From Candidatus Omnitrophota bacterium (GTDB taxonomy: Bacteria; Omnitrophota; Gorgyraeia; Gygaellales; JAHJCI01): a stretch of DNA of 26,399 nucleotides. The DNA lies in assembly GCA_016783355.1 (NCBI GenBank), contig JADHWR010000010.1:1-26399 (forward strand), given 5' to 3'. Below the pieces are notes generated by a model, which saw only the letters and a program-made list of their open reading frames with translations, was not told the DNA's origin and made no database searches. The translations under genes were made by a program, and so were the position numbers. Shown one piece after another: positions 16,081-22,281 of this stretch (the first letter of the stretch is position 1; each line of letters starts with the position of its first letter).

Positions 16081-16748
16081 TGATTCTCCTTTTTAAGTTT
16101 CCCGTCCTTCAAGTAGAAAATAATGTCGCCTGCTTCAGTCAACTCCTGATTATGTGTTACCAAAATAACGGTTAAGCCCTCTTTGGAATTTAACTCTCTA
16201 ATTAACGATATCAGTTCTTGTGTATTTTTTGAATCTAAATTTCCTGTTGGCTCATCACAAAAAAGCAAAGATGGCTTATTGATCAGGGCGCGGGCAACAG
16301 CAACCCGCTGTTTCTCTCCGCCAGATAACTGATAGGGAAAGTGATTTATTCTATCACTTAAACCCATCCTTTGCAAAAGATTCCTCGCCTCATTCTTCAC
16401 AAACCTGGCTTTAGCCCCAAATAAAGCAGGCAGCATCACATTTTCCAATACCGTGAACTCAGATAATAAATGGTAAAATTGAAAAACAAAACCTATCTTT
16501 TTTTCACGCAGCCGGGCTCGCTCATAATCAGAAAGTTGATAAATATCCCTATCTTCGACATAGACACATCCTTCGCTGGGGGCATCTAACCCGGCTAAGA
16601 TATGCATCAGCGTTGATTTACCTGCTCCGGAAGGGCCAACAATTGCCGTAAAACTTGCCTTTTTTATTTGCAGGTCTATACCCTTTAAAACATGGAGTTT
16701 TTTTATGTCGCTGTTGTAAACCTTGTGTAAATTATGTACCCTCAGCAT
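16077..16748 (-). CDS. lolD: Lipoprotein-releasing ABC transporter ATPase, LolD type
   Basis: ATPase partner of LolC/E, driving release of lipoproteins from the inner membrane for transfer to the outer membrane. The 223-residue protein has Walker A GPSGAGKST near residue 38, the Q-loop segment FVFQFYHLLSEFTVLENVMLPAL, which is typical of the LolD/MacB group, the signature QLSGGEKQRVAVARAL and Walker B LLFCDEPTGNLD with an H-loop. It follows the permease gene by five bases. A MacB-type macrolide exporter ATPase has the same motifs; the adjacent LolC/E-type permease without a fused ATPase supports Lol. Confidence 0.93.
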   Translation of the reverse strand: MLRVHNLHKVYNSDIKKLHVLKGIDLQIKKASFTAIVGPSGAGKSTLMHILAGLDAPSEGCVYVEDRDIYQLSDYERARLREKKIGFVFQFYHLLSEFTVLENVMLPALFGAKARFVKNEARNLLQRMGLSDRINHFPYQLSGGEKQRVAVARALINKPSLLFCDEPTGNLDSKNTQELISLIRELNSKEGLTVILVTHNQELTEAGDIIFYLKDGKLKKENQ

Positions 16749-16753
16749 ATATT

Positions 16754-17941
16754 TTACTCGTATCGTAAAGCCTCGACTGGATTAAGAAAACTTGCCCGGC
16801 GCGCTGGATAGATAGTTGCCAAAAGTGTAATTACCAAAGCGCAAACCGCAATCACAGTTAGATCCGGATAAAACCTTAAAGCTACCGGTAAATACTCTAA
16901 ATTGTAAACATCGGCAGGTAATTTTATAAAATGATACTTCTTAAGCAGAAAACATAAGCCTATCCCCAGACCCAAGCCAAAAGCAACGCCCATAATGCCG
17001 ATGATTAATCCCTCGAAGGTAAAAATCCGATGGATTCTTTTATTCGACATACCAATGCTCTTCAGTATTCCGATATCCTTTGTCTTCTGAACAACCATCA
17101 CAATCAGGGTGCTCGCAATATTAAAGGCAGCAACCATGACAACCAAGGATAAGATGATAAACATAGTAATCTTTTCTAACTTTAAAGCGGCAAAGAAATT
17201 AGCATTTAAGTCTATCCAGGTTTTGACAATGTAATTGTAGCCTAATAGATTCTGAAGTTTAGATTTAACCGCCTGCGCCTGATTTAAATCAAAAAGTTTT
17301 ATTGCCATACCACGGACCCCGGACTCTTTTAGTATTGTCTTTGCTAAATTGATGTGCATAAACAAAAGGCCTGTATCATATTCGTACATTCCTGAATCAA
17401 ATATGCCGCTGACCTTAAGATTGTAGGTCTTTGCTGAGGGCGCAATTAGAGAAAACTGCTTACCGGGAATTAACCCTAACTGCCAGGCGAGCTCTCTGCC
17501 GACGATTACACTGTTTTCATCCAGAGAAGAAAGGCTGCCACTAATTAAATATTCCTCTATCTTGCTCACTCCCGGCTCGCTCGCAGGAACAATCCCTTTG
17601 AGCCCAATGGCAAATAATTTTTCTTTCGTCTTAATCAGAGCTTGACCCTGAAGAAAAGGACTGATTGCCTTAATCTCAGGAACTGATTTTAGTTTTGAAA
17701 TTGTCGCCTCTAAATCCTCGCTGAAATCACCGATTAAGATAAGATGAGAGGTATTGCCGATGATTTTGTCTTGAAGGTGTTCGTCAAAACCATTCATCAC
17801 AGAAATTACAACAATTAAAGCAGCGACACCAACAACCACCCCTAATACAGAAATGACACTAATCAACCTTAAGAATTTCTCTTTTCTTTTCGTCATCAAA
17901 TATCGCCACGCTATCCAAAATTCCAATCTCATAATATTCAA
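16754..17941 (-). CDS. lolC: Lipoprotein-releasing permease, LolC/LolE family
   Basis: Inner-membrane component of the lipoprotein sorting machinery, FtsX superfamily. The 395 residues start with ~25 cytoplasmic residues (EFWIAWRYLMTKRKEKFLRLISVISVLGVVVGVAALIVVISVMNGF), the family signature that includes the first membrane helix. A periplasmic domain follows to ~250, then three helices (FtsX domain, ~260-390) ending in the characteristic NPVEALRYE. It is a single LolC/E gene, so a homodimeric LolF-like unit is likely. The TTG at 17941 has AAAGGA six bases upstream and is preferred. An ATG three codons later has poorer Shine-Dalgarno spacing. Confidence 0.92.
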   Translation of the reverse strand: MNIMRLEFWIAWRYLMTKRKEKFLRLISVISVLGVVVGVAALIVVISVMNGFDEHLQDKIIGNTSHLILIGDFSEDLEATISKLKSVPEIKAISPFLQGQALIKTKEKLFAIGLKGIVPASEPGVSKIEEYLISGSLSSLDENSVIVGRELAWQLGLIPGKQFSLIAPSAKTYNLKVSGIFDSGMYEYDTGLLFMHINLAKTILKESGVRGMAIKLFDLNQAQAVKSKLQNLLGYNYIVKTWIDLNANFFAALKLEKITMFIILSLVVMVAAFNIASTLIVMVVQKTKDIGILKSIGMSNKRIHRIFTFEGLIIGIMGVAFGLGLGIGLCFLLKKYHFIKLPADVYNLEYLPVALRFYPDLTVIAVCALVITLLATIYPARRASFLNPVEALRYE

Positions 17942-17958
17942 GGGACATCCTTTGAGCT

Positions 17959-17998
17959 AATCGGAAGTCTGTCCCAGAACCAATCGGAAGAGTGTCCC
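17959..17998. repeat. Short direct repeat, two 17-base units
   Basis: AATCGGAAG-NN-TGTCCC occurs at 17959-17975 and 17982-17998, matching at 15 of 17 bases, in the 65-base gap between lysS and the lolC ribosome binding site. It looks like a fragment of an interspersed repeat; no hairpin with a T-tract is seen, so it is not an obvious terminator. Confidence 0.6.
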
Positions 17999-18006
17999 CG
18001 GTTGGC

Positions 18007-19449
18007 CTATTCTACTATCGGCCGTAATAAAGGGAATAAGATTACTTCTCTAATGGAAGGCTGATTACAAAAGAGCATCACTAAGCGGTCAATACCGACT
18101 CCCAACCCTCCTGCCGGTGGCATACCATGTTCCAGGGCAAGGAGAAAATCCTGATCAATGCTTTTCTTTTCCTCTTTGGGTAAATCCTTAAGCTCTTCTT
18201 CAAATCTTCTTCTCTGCTCCAGGGGGTCATTCAGCTCTGAATAGGCATTAGCTACTTCTAATCCCCCGATAAAAAGCTCAAACCTCTCCGAAAGATAGGG
18301 ATTGTCGGGCTTTCGTTTTGCTAAAGGACATAACTCCGTAAATAAATCAACAACAAAAACCGGATTTTCTTTCTTTGTCTCAATTAAATCAGCAATTAAA
18401 TTAAGCACGAAAGAGCGCGAGAAAAATCCTGACGGGACCTCAACGCCTTTCTTTTTTAACTTTTCAATTAAAACCTCTAACCTATCCTGCGGCTCAATAT
18501 TAAACCTCTTCTTCATCTCTTCGGCAAAGGAGACCTCCTGCCAGGAAGTCAAATCAATGGTTGTATCTTGATAGACAATTTCCTCTTTTCCAAAAATAGT
18601 CTTTGCCAAAAAACGGAACAACTCCTCTGTTAACTTCATCACACCCCGGCAATCACTATAAACAGTATATGCCTCCAGCATTGTAAACTCAGGATTATGC
18701 CGGGTGGAAACACCCTCATTGCGAAAACTGCGGTTTATCTCATAAACCCTCTCAAAACCAGCCACCAACAACCTCTTCAGATATAATTCCGGAGCAATAC
18801 GCAAGAAAAGCTCTAATTCGTATTCATTATGATAAGTCTTAAAAGGCCTTCCTCTTGCGCCACCAGCAATAGAATGAAGCATTGGCGTCTCAACCTCAAG
18901 ATAACCACGCTGATTTAAAAATTCACGAATGCTGCGAACAATCTGACTGCGGCGTAAAAAAATCTCCTTAACCTCCTTGTTGCTCAGGATATCTAAATAA
19001 CGCTGCCGAAAGCGGCTCTCTATATCCTTTAAGCCATGCCATTTTTCCGGAAGTGGCCTTAATGCCTTTGAAAGCAGGTTAAACTCGCCAACCTTTATTG
19101 TTGGCTCACCCATCCGCGTCTTGAACGTCGAGCCTTTTACCGCAATAATATCCGCGACCTCAATCGCATCGAATAAAGAAAACTTCTCTTTGCCGAGGCT
19201 TGCCTCTTGCAGATATATCTGAATCTTGCCTGTTGCGTCCCTTAAATCGCAAAATACGACCTTCCCGTGCAGGCGCTTAGCGATCACCCTGCCGCAGACC
19301 TCAACGTTCATCTCTTCTTTAAAATCCCTTGTTACCTCTGCGATTGCAATGCGTTCAAGCAAAGAAACCCCTGCGTAAGGCTCGATGCCTTTCTCCTTAA
19401 GAAAATTAAGCTTGGAAATCCGCTGTTCTCTAATTTCGCTCATCTCCAT
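18007..19449 (-). CDS. lysS: Lysyl-tRNA synthetase, class II
   Basis: Charges tRNA-Lys. The 480-residue protein has an OB-fold anticodon-binding domain (~50-140). Class II motif 1 (FRQRYLDIL...REFLNQRGYLEVETPML), motif 2 (FERVYEINRSFRNEGVSTRHNPEFTMLEAY) and motif 3 (PPAGGLGVGIDRLVMLF, ~448-464) are all intact. The stretch before motif 2 reads LRIAPELYLKRLLVAG, as in true LysRS. The first ATG at 19449 has GGAG seven bases upstream. It is the first gene after a near-perfect promoter and is probably the head of the long minus-strand transcription unit, although internal promoters cannot be excluded. Confidence 0.96.
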   Translation of the reverse strand: MEMSEIREQRISKLNFLKEKGIEPYAGVSLLERIAIAEVTRDFKEEMNVEVCGRVIAKRLHGKVVFCDLRDATGKIQIYLQEASLGKEKFSLFDAIEVADIIAVKGSTFKTRMGEPTIKVGEFNLLSKALRPLPEKWHGLKDIESRFRQRYLDILSNKEVKEIFLRRSQIVRSIREFLNQRGYLEVETPMLHSIAGGARGRPFKTYHNEYELELFLRIAPELYLKRLLVAGFERVYEINRSFRNEGVSTRHNPEFTMLEAYTVYSDCRGVMKLTEELFRFLAKTIFGKEEIVYQDTTIDLTSWQEVSFAEEMKKRFNIEPQDRLEVLIEKLKKKGVEVPSGFFSRSFVLNLIADLIETKKENPVFVVDLFTELCPLAKRKPDNPYLSERFELFIGGLEVANAYSELNDPLEQRRRFEEELKDLPKEEKKSIDQDFLLALEHGMPPAGGLGVGIDRLVMLFCNQPSIREVILFPLLRPIVE

Positions 19450-19481
19450 AATCTGGCTCCATATTCTGGTATTACACTGGT

Positions 19482-19510
19482 ATTATATAAGAGAAAAGTA
19501 TGCCTGTCAA
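19482..19510 (-). promoter_or_regulatory. Consensus sigma70-type promoter for lysS and downstream genes
   Basis: On the minus strand TTGACA (19510-19505) and TATAAT (19487-19482) are both perfect consensus hexamers, with a 17-base spacer. Transcription would begin near 19475, about 25 bases before the lysS ATG. It is the best promoter I see in the window and lies at the head of the minus-strand block. Confidence 0.88.
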
Positions 19511-19545
19511 TAAACCCCGAAAAACTCAAACTAATAAGCTATTGC

Positions 19546-20727
19546 TTATAAATAGGCAAGTAAAAATACTCCTAAGCCTAAAAATAGAACAGCCATTAAT
19601 ATTTTTATTGTTCCGATGTGCCTTTGTGTGAGGCGGGCAAATTGCGAAGAGGTTACTCCCCATAAAGCAAATAACAGAATGAGGCAAAGAGGAAGGATAA
19701 ACATTAAGTTATAAAGCAAAAGGTAAAAGAAGGCCTTTAATTTAAAAGTAGTCATCTTTAAAACAAAAACAATGGTCGGTAAATAAACCTGGCCTGTGCA
19801 GACTGCCTCAAAAACGGAAACAAAAACACCAACAATAAAAGCGCTAAGAATTAATCTTAATATATGATTTTTCCCCTCTCCCCCATCCTCCTCTTTGCGA
19901 TAATGTAAGCGGATTACCCGATGTATCCTCTCTTTAAGCCCTCGCGGTAATTGCAAAACCAACCTTTGCGTCCGGCCTGTGCGCCGGAATTTTACAAAAT
20001 CATAAAAGGCCAATCCCGCCAAAACAAAACAGAGCATTGCACAAGCAATATACAAAATCTTAACAACCGCCCAATATGCCTTTAATTGATAAAGAAAGCT
20101 AAACAAGCCCAACCCAAGAAGAACATAAACAATAAATACTGCGCTGATAAAAGATAAACCAATAGCCAGAATATAACGCCTGCTGTAACCCCGTAATGCT
20201 AAAAAGGAGATAAAAAAGATGATTGCCGTAAAAGCACAGGGGTTTATCCCATCAATCAACCCGGCACAAATAACTCCTATGGGAGTAAAAACCCGAAAGC
20301 GGGAAACAATCAGCGCAGATAATGCTTTAGTCTTAGAAAGGCGAACCTGCTTCTTTGCGCTTAATACTGTATCAATATGGAGCTCTAAATATTTCTTTAT
20401 ATCGTTTGCACCAACCAAAAATTTCCCATCGATAAACAGGGTTGGCGTCGGCACTCCCTTGGGATGCCAGTTATATTTATTTCCTAATGCCAGGAATTTT
20501 GCATAACTGCCGGCATCATCAATAATATTTAATTCCTCTATCTTAACCCTCTCTCCATATTTCTCTTTGATTAAAGGCAAGACCTCTTTTTTTACCCTAC
20601 GGCAGGGCCGGCAGCGGGTAGAAATGAACAATAAAATCTCTACCGGCTCCTCTGTTTTTTTCTGGCAGAAACCGTCAATCGAACCCAAAAGAAACAATAT
20701 TAATGCAGCAATAAGTAATTTCTTCAT
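19546..20727 (-). CDS. Thioredoxin-like / DsbD-CcdA-like transmembrane fusion
   Basis: Probable membrane thiol-disulfide carrier that moves electrons from the cytoplasm to periplasmic thiol proteins. The 393 residues start with a signal or anchor segment (1-20). A thioredoxin-fold domain (~27-120) follows, with a CRPC active site (C39, C42) and a cis-proline in GVPTPTLFID. From ~148 there are six or so hydrophobic helices with the paired cysteines of the cytochrome c biogenesis transmembrane region: C164 in INPCAF and C310 in AVCTGQVYLP. The order (thioredoxin first, membrane domain second) is the reverse of the C-terminal half of DsbD. The next gene upstream is a paralogue of its N-terminal domain, 24 bases away, so they likely work together. 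Direction of electron flow is inferred. Confidence 0.85.
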   Translation of the reverse strand: MKKLLIAALILFLLGSIDGFCQKKTEEPVEILLFISTRCRPCRRVKKEVLPLIKEKYGERVKIEELNIIDDAGSYAKFLALGNKYNWHPKGVPTPTLFIDGKFLVGANDIKKYLELHIDTVLSAKKQVRLSKTKALSALIVSRFRVFTPIGVICAGLIDGINPCAFTAIIFFISFLALRGYSRRYILAIGLSFISAVFIVYVLLGLGLFSFLYQLKAYWAVVKILYIACAMLCFVLAGLAFYDFVKFRRTGRTQRLVLQLPRGLKERIHRVIRLHYRKEEDGGEGKNHILRLILSAFIVGVFVSVFEAVCTGQVYLPTIVFVLKMTTFKLKAFFYLLLYNLMFILPLCLILLFALWGVTSSQFARLTQRHIGTIKILMAVLFLGLGVFLLAYL

Positions 20728-20751
20728 CCTGGAGATTATAAAAATATAAAT

Positions 20752-21135
20752 TTATTTATCTTTTACTTTTAGGGCAGAATCAATCAATGTCTCTAAATTG
20801 TCTCTTATTTCAAATAAACCAACCAGAAACTTCTTTCCAATAAGAATGGTTGGCACTGCTGTTGTGGAAGGCTCGTATTCATATTCTTCTTGGATAGCCA
20901 AAAATTCCTTAAGATTATCCTGTTCGTCAATATTTATCTTTTTAATCTTCAGTCTTCCGCCGTATTTCTCTTTGATTTTGGGCATAACCTCTTTTTCCAC
21001 CTGAATAGAATAATGGCAGTGCGGTGAATAAAAAAACAGGAGCTCAACGGGCTCATTCACTTCTCCTGCGCCGGGTTTATTTAAACATAAGATAAACAGT
21101 GATATAGCAATAATAAAAAATAATTTTGCTCTCAT
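20752..21135 (-). CDS. Exported thioredoxin-like protein with a degenerate CHYS active site
   Basis: Small (127 residues), with an N-terminal signal segment (KLFFIIAISLFILCL) and a single thioredoxin-like fold. It is clearly similar to the N-terminal domain of the next gene downstream: both share EPVELLFF/EPVEILLF, a KEKYGxRxKI stretch and the FLVG strand. The active site reads C40-H-Y-S43, so the second cysteine is replaced by serine as in monothiol glutaredoxins. The cis-proline loop (TAVPTILIG) is intact. A monothiol enzyme could reduce mixed disulfides, hold a substrate thiol or act as a chaperone-like partner of the neighbouring membrane carrier. Function is not established. Confidence 0.8.
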   Translation of the reverse strand: MRAKLFFIIAISLFILCLNKPGAGEVNEPVELLFFYSPHCHYSIQVEKEVMPKIKEKYGGRLKIKKINIDEQDNLKEFLAIQEEYEYEPSTTAVPTILIGKKFLVGLFEIRDNLETLIDSALKVKDK

Positions 21136-21146
21136 TTTTGTTTTTT

Positions 21147-21174
21147 ATTTTACCTCGCAACATAAACTTGTAAA
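21147..21174 (-). promoter_or_regulatory. Likely promoter of the thioredoxin-like pair, near-leaderless
   Basis: On the minus strand TTTACA (21174-21169) and TAAAAT (21152-21147) each match consensus at five of six bases, with a 16-base spacer. The ATG at 21135 is only about 12 bases beyond the -10 box and has no Shine-Dalgarno, so the mRNA would be almost leaderless. A promoter further upstream is possible. Confidence 0.45.
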
Positions 21175-21211
21175 GATTTTTTATTGACTTAAATCTCATT
21201 TAAAGTAAAAT

Positions 21212-21232
21212 TAAACTACTTCCCCCGTAGCT
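21212..21232 (+). repeat. Duplicate of the tRNA-Asn 5' end and its upstream flank
   Basis: These 21 bases match 21595-21615 at 19 positions. The right-hand 12 bases (TCCCCCGTAGCT) are identical to tRNA-Asn positions 1-12. The two copies are 383 bases apart in the same orientation and bracket the hairpin array plus the first GIY-YIG gene. In the same frame the left copy reads IKLLPP-stop and the right copy reads NKLIPP-stop, the end of that gene. So the left copy may be the remnant of an older GIY-YIG/tRNA junction. Confidence 0.8.
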
Positions 21233-21345
21233 TCCGCCACACTACGTGGCGGACCAGCCATGTTTTGTGGCTGGCAGTTTCTCCGCCAGGTTTTTTGGCG
21301 AGTCCACCAAAATACCTGGCGGATTCGCCAAAGTTTTCTGGCGAA
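21233..21345. repeat. Array of five consecutive short hairpins
   Basis: Five stem-loops lie nose to tail with almost no spacer. They are TCCGCCAC/GTGGCGGA (21233-21253), CCAGCCA/TGGCTGG (21254-21274), a bulged CTCCGCCA/TGGCGAG (21281-21302), TCCACCA/TGGCGGA with one mismatch (21303-21323) and TTCGCCA/TGGCGAA (21324-21345). Stems are 5-8 bp and loops 5-8 bases, mostly T-rich. Four of them share the core YCGCCA...TGGCGR, so they are variants of one unit. The array starts exactly where the tRNA 5'-end duplicate stops and runs up to the first GIY-YIG gene. Confidence 0.85.
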
Positions 21346-21367
21346 GATAGAGCAAGTGTTCGTAGGT

Positions 21368-21613
21368 ATGTTTTATGTTTATATTCTTAAGAGTCTGAAG
21401 AGTAACAAAAGATACACTGGATTTACTAACAAAGAACCGCAACTTCGCTTAGTAGAACACAACAGCGGTACCAATTCTTATACAAGAACTAATAGGCCGT
21501 TTGTTCTTTTATATAGCGAGAGTTTTCCTTCCGAAAAAGAAGCCAGAAGGCGTGAAAGGTTTCTTAAAACTGGCTTGGGGAGGAAAGTTCTTAATAAACT
21601 TATTCCCCCGTAG
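21368..21613 (+). CDS. Small GIY-YIG nuclease, left of tRNA-Asn
   Basis: Single-domain GIY-YIG protein of 81 residues (UvrC-N-terminal/YhbQ-like size). MFYVYILKS carries the GIY-equivalent (YVY, 3-5), Y16-T-G18 is the YIG element, an arginine lies at 27 and EAxxREx (E58...E63) supplies the metal-binding glutamate, followed by the usual FLKTGLGRK. The start at 21368 matches the family's length; the frame stays open leftward through the hairpin array but that extension has no homology. The TAG stop lies inside the tRNA at 21611-21613, so gene and tRNA overlap by 10 bases. It is on the plus strand, against the trend. The true role of free-standing small GIY-YIG proteins is largely unknown; association with mobile DNA is inference. 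Confidence 0.82.
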   Translation: MFYVYILKSLKSNKRYTGFTNKEPQLRLVEHNSGTNSYTRTNRPFVLLYSESFPSEKEARRRERFLKTGLGRKVLNKLIPP

Positions 21614-21918
21614 CTCAGTTGGTAGAGCAGATGGCTGTGCACGAGGCCGAAGGCCGAGCAAAAAAGGTCCAAAGCGCAGCTTTCCTGAGAAATCAGGATT
21701 GAAAAAGCGGGCTAATTCAGGGAAGTCCACCAAAGTTCGTTGGCGGATAATCCTGAGCTAAATCTCCTGCCGTTGGCAGGAGTAAATGTGCAGAGACTAT
21801 ACACTCGCCTCCTAAAACTGAACTTCGTTCAGTTATGGAGAAGATATAGTCCAAGTCCGAAAGCAATTTCGGGTTACTTGTAACCATCGTGTCCGAGGTT
21901 CGAGTCCTCGCGGGGGAG
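21604..21918 (+). tRNA. tRNA-Asn(GUU), interrupted by a group I intron
   Basis: Exon 1 is 21604-21638 and exon 2 is 21881-21918. Joined, they give a 73-base cloverleaf. The acceptor TCCCCCG/CGGGGGA is fully paired; the D arm is GCTC/GAGC with an 8-base loop. The anticodon stem is GATGG/CCATC with loop CTGTTAA (anticodon GTT), then a 5-base variable loop and T arm CGAGG/CCTCG with loop TTCGAGT. The discriminator base is G, and U1-A72 with G73 is typical of bacterial tRNA-Asn. CCA is not encoded. The interruption falls between anticodon bases 35 and 36. Without splicing the tRNA cannot work, so unless another tRNA-Asn gene exists elsewhere, asparagine decoding depends on this intron. Confidence 0.93.
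21639..21880 (+). ncRNA. Group I self-splicing intron, IC3-like, 242 nt, ORF-less
   Basis: The exon ends in U (21638) and the intron ends in G (21880), as the group I mechanism requires. P1 pairs exon GGCTGT (21633-21638) with GCAGCT (21676-21681), giving the U-G wobble at the splice site. P2 is TCCTGA/TCAGGA with a GAAA loop (21683-21698), and P3 is GCGGG 21707-21711 with CTCGC 21804-21808. P4 is TTCAGG 21716 with CCTGAG 21752; P5 is 21725-21748; P6a is CTCCTGCC/GGCAGGAG (21764-21782). P7 is GACTATA 21795 with TATAGTC 21845. P8 is CTCC/GGAG closing AACTGAAC/GTTCAGTT (21809-21840), and P9 is CCGAAA/TTTCGG with a GCAA loop (21857-21872). The AATTCAGGGAA and TCCTGAGC core stretches match those of cyanobacterial tRNA-Leu introns as I remember them. 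Confidence 0.92.
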
Positions 21919-21920
21919 TT

Positions 21921-21958
21921 TTGAAAAACACCCGCCCTGTATGGGTGGGTTTTTTCAA
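21921..21958 (+). terminator. Rho-independent terminator of tRNA-Asn
   Basis: ACCCGCCC (21930-21937), a TGTAT loop and GGGTGGGT (21943-21950) form an 8-bp stem with one G-U pair, followed at once by six Ts. The flanks TTGAAAAA and TTTTTTCAA extend the pairing, so it could also act on the minus strand. It begins two bases after the tRNA end and separates it from the second GIY-YIG gene. Confidence 0.85.
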
Positions 21959-21998
21959 AGTTGCTCCTAAGAGAATCAGACAGCTAAATTTTGCAATT

Positions 21999-22277
21999 AT
22001 GTGGTACGTCTACATTTTAAGGTGCGCTGATGGTACTCTCTACACCGGCACTACCACCAACATATCTCGTCGACTAACCGAACACAACCGCAAAAAGGGC
22101 GGAGCCTGTACTAGAGTCCGTCTTCCTGTCAAGCTTGCCCACAAAGAACCCTATCAGACCAGATCCGAAGCCCTAAAACGAGAATCCCAAATTAAAAGCT
22201 GGATAAGAAAGAAGAAATTAGCTTTGATCAAAGGCGATTTGCAATTGTTAAAAAGGTTACAAATAAAGAATAAGTGA
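21999..22277 (+). CDS. Small GIY-YIG nuclease, right of tRNA-Asn
   Basis: A 92-residue GIY-YIG protein: MWYVYILRC (YVY, 3-5), Y15-T-G17, the arginine pair at 24-25, and SEALKRESQIKSWIRKKKLALI with the catalytic-type glutamates at 57 and 62. This matches the YhbQ-like group and differs clearly in sequence from the left copy (81 residues), so it is not a recent tandem duplicate. The ATG at 21999 gives the standard family start; the frame is open back to 21921 but that part is the tRNA terminator. No clear Shine-Dalgarno is visible. Six bases after the stop codon lies a copy of the tRNA-Asn 3' end. Its role is unknown; involvement in mobility of this locus is inferred from position only. Confidence 0.82.
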   Translation: MWYVYILRCADGTLYTGTTTNISRRLTEHNRKKGGACTRVRLPVKLAHKEPYQTRSEALKRESQIKSWIRKKKLALIKGDLQLLKRLQIKNK

Positions 22278-22281
22278 CGAC

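Noticed and set aside
21233..21345. CRISPR array or integron attC cluster
   Set aside because: Units are self-palindromic with no unique spacers of constant length, there are no cas genes, and no integrase or attC consensus is visible.
21260..21367. N-terminal extension of the left GIY-YIG protein through the hairpins
   Set aside because: The extension only translates palindromes, while the family starts at the MFYVYILK segment.
21501..21761. Plus-strand open frame across the tRNA and intron (86 residues), and matching minus-strand frames
   Set aside because: They cover structural RNA; pairing in P1, P2 and P5 explains the bases better than coding, and there is no homing-endonuclease motif inside the intron.
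21604..21918. Archaeal-type bulge-helix-bulge tRNA intron
   Set aside because: The insert is 242 bases, ends in G after a U-G splice pair and has a full group I core; no bulge-helix-bulge forms at the exon borders.
21921..21998. N-terminal extension of the right GIY-YIG protein
   Set aside because: This part is the tRNA terminator hairpin; the family start is MWYVYIL at 21999.
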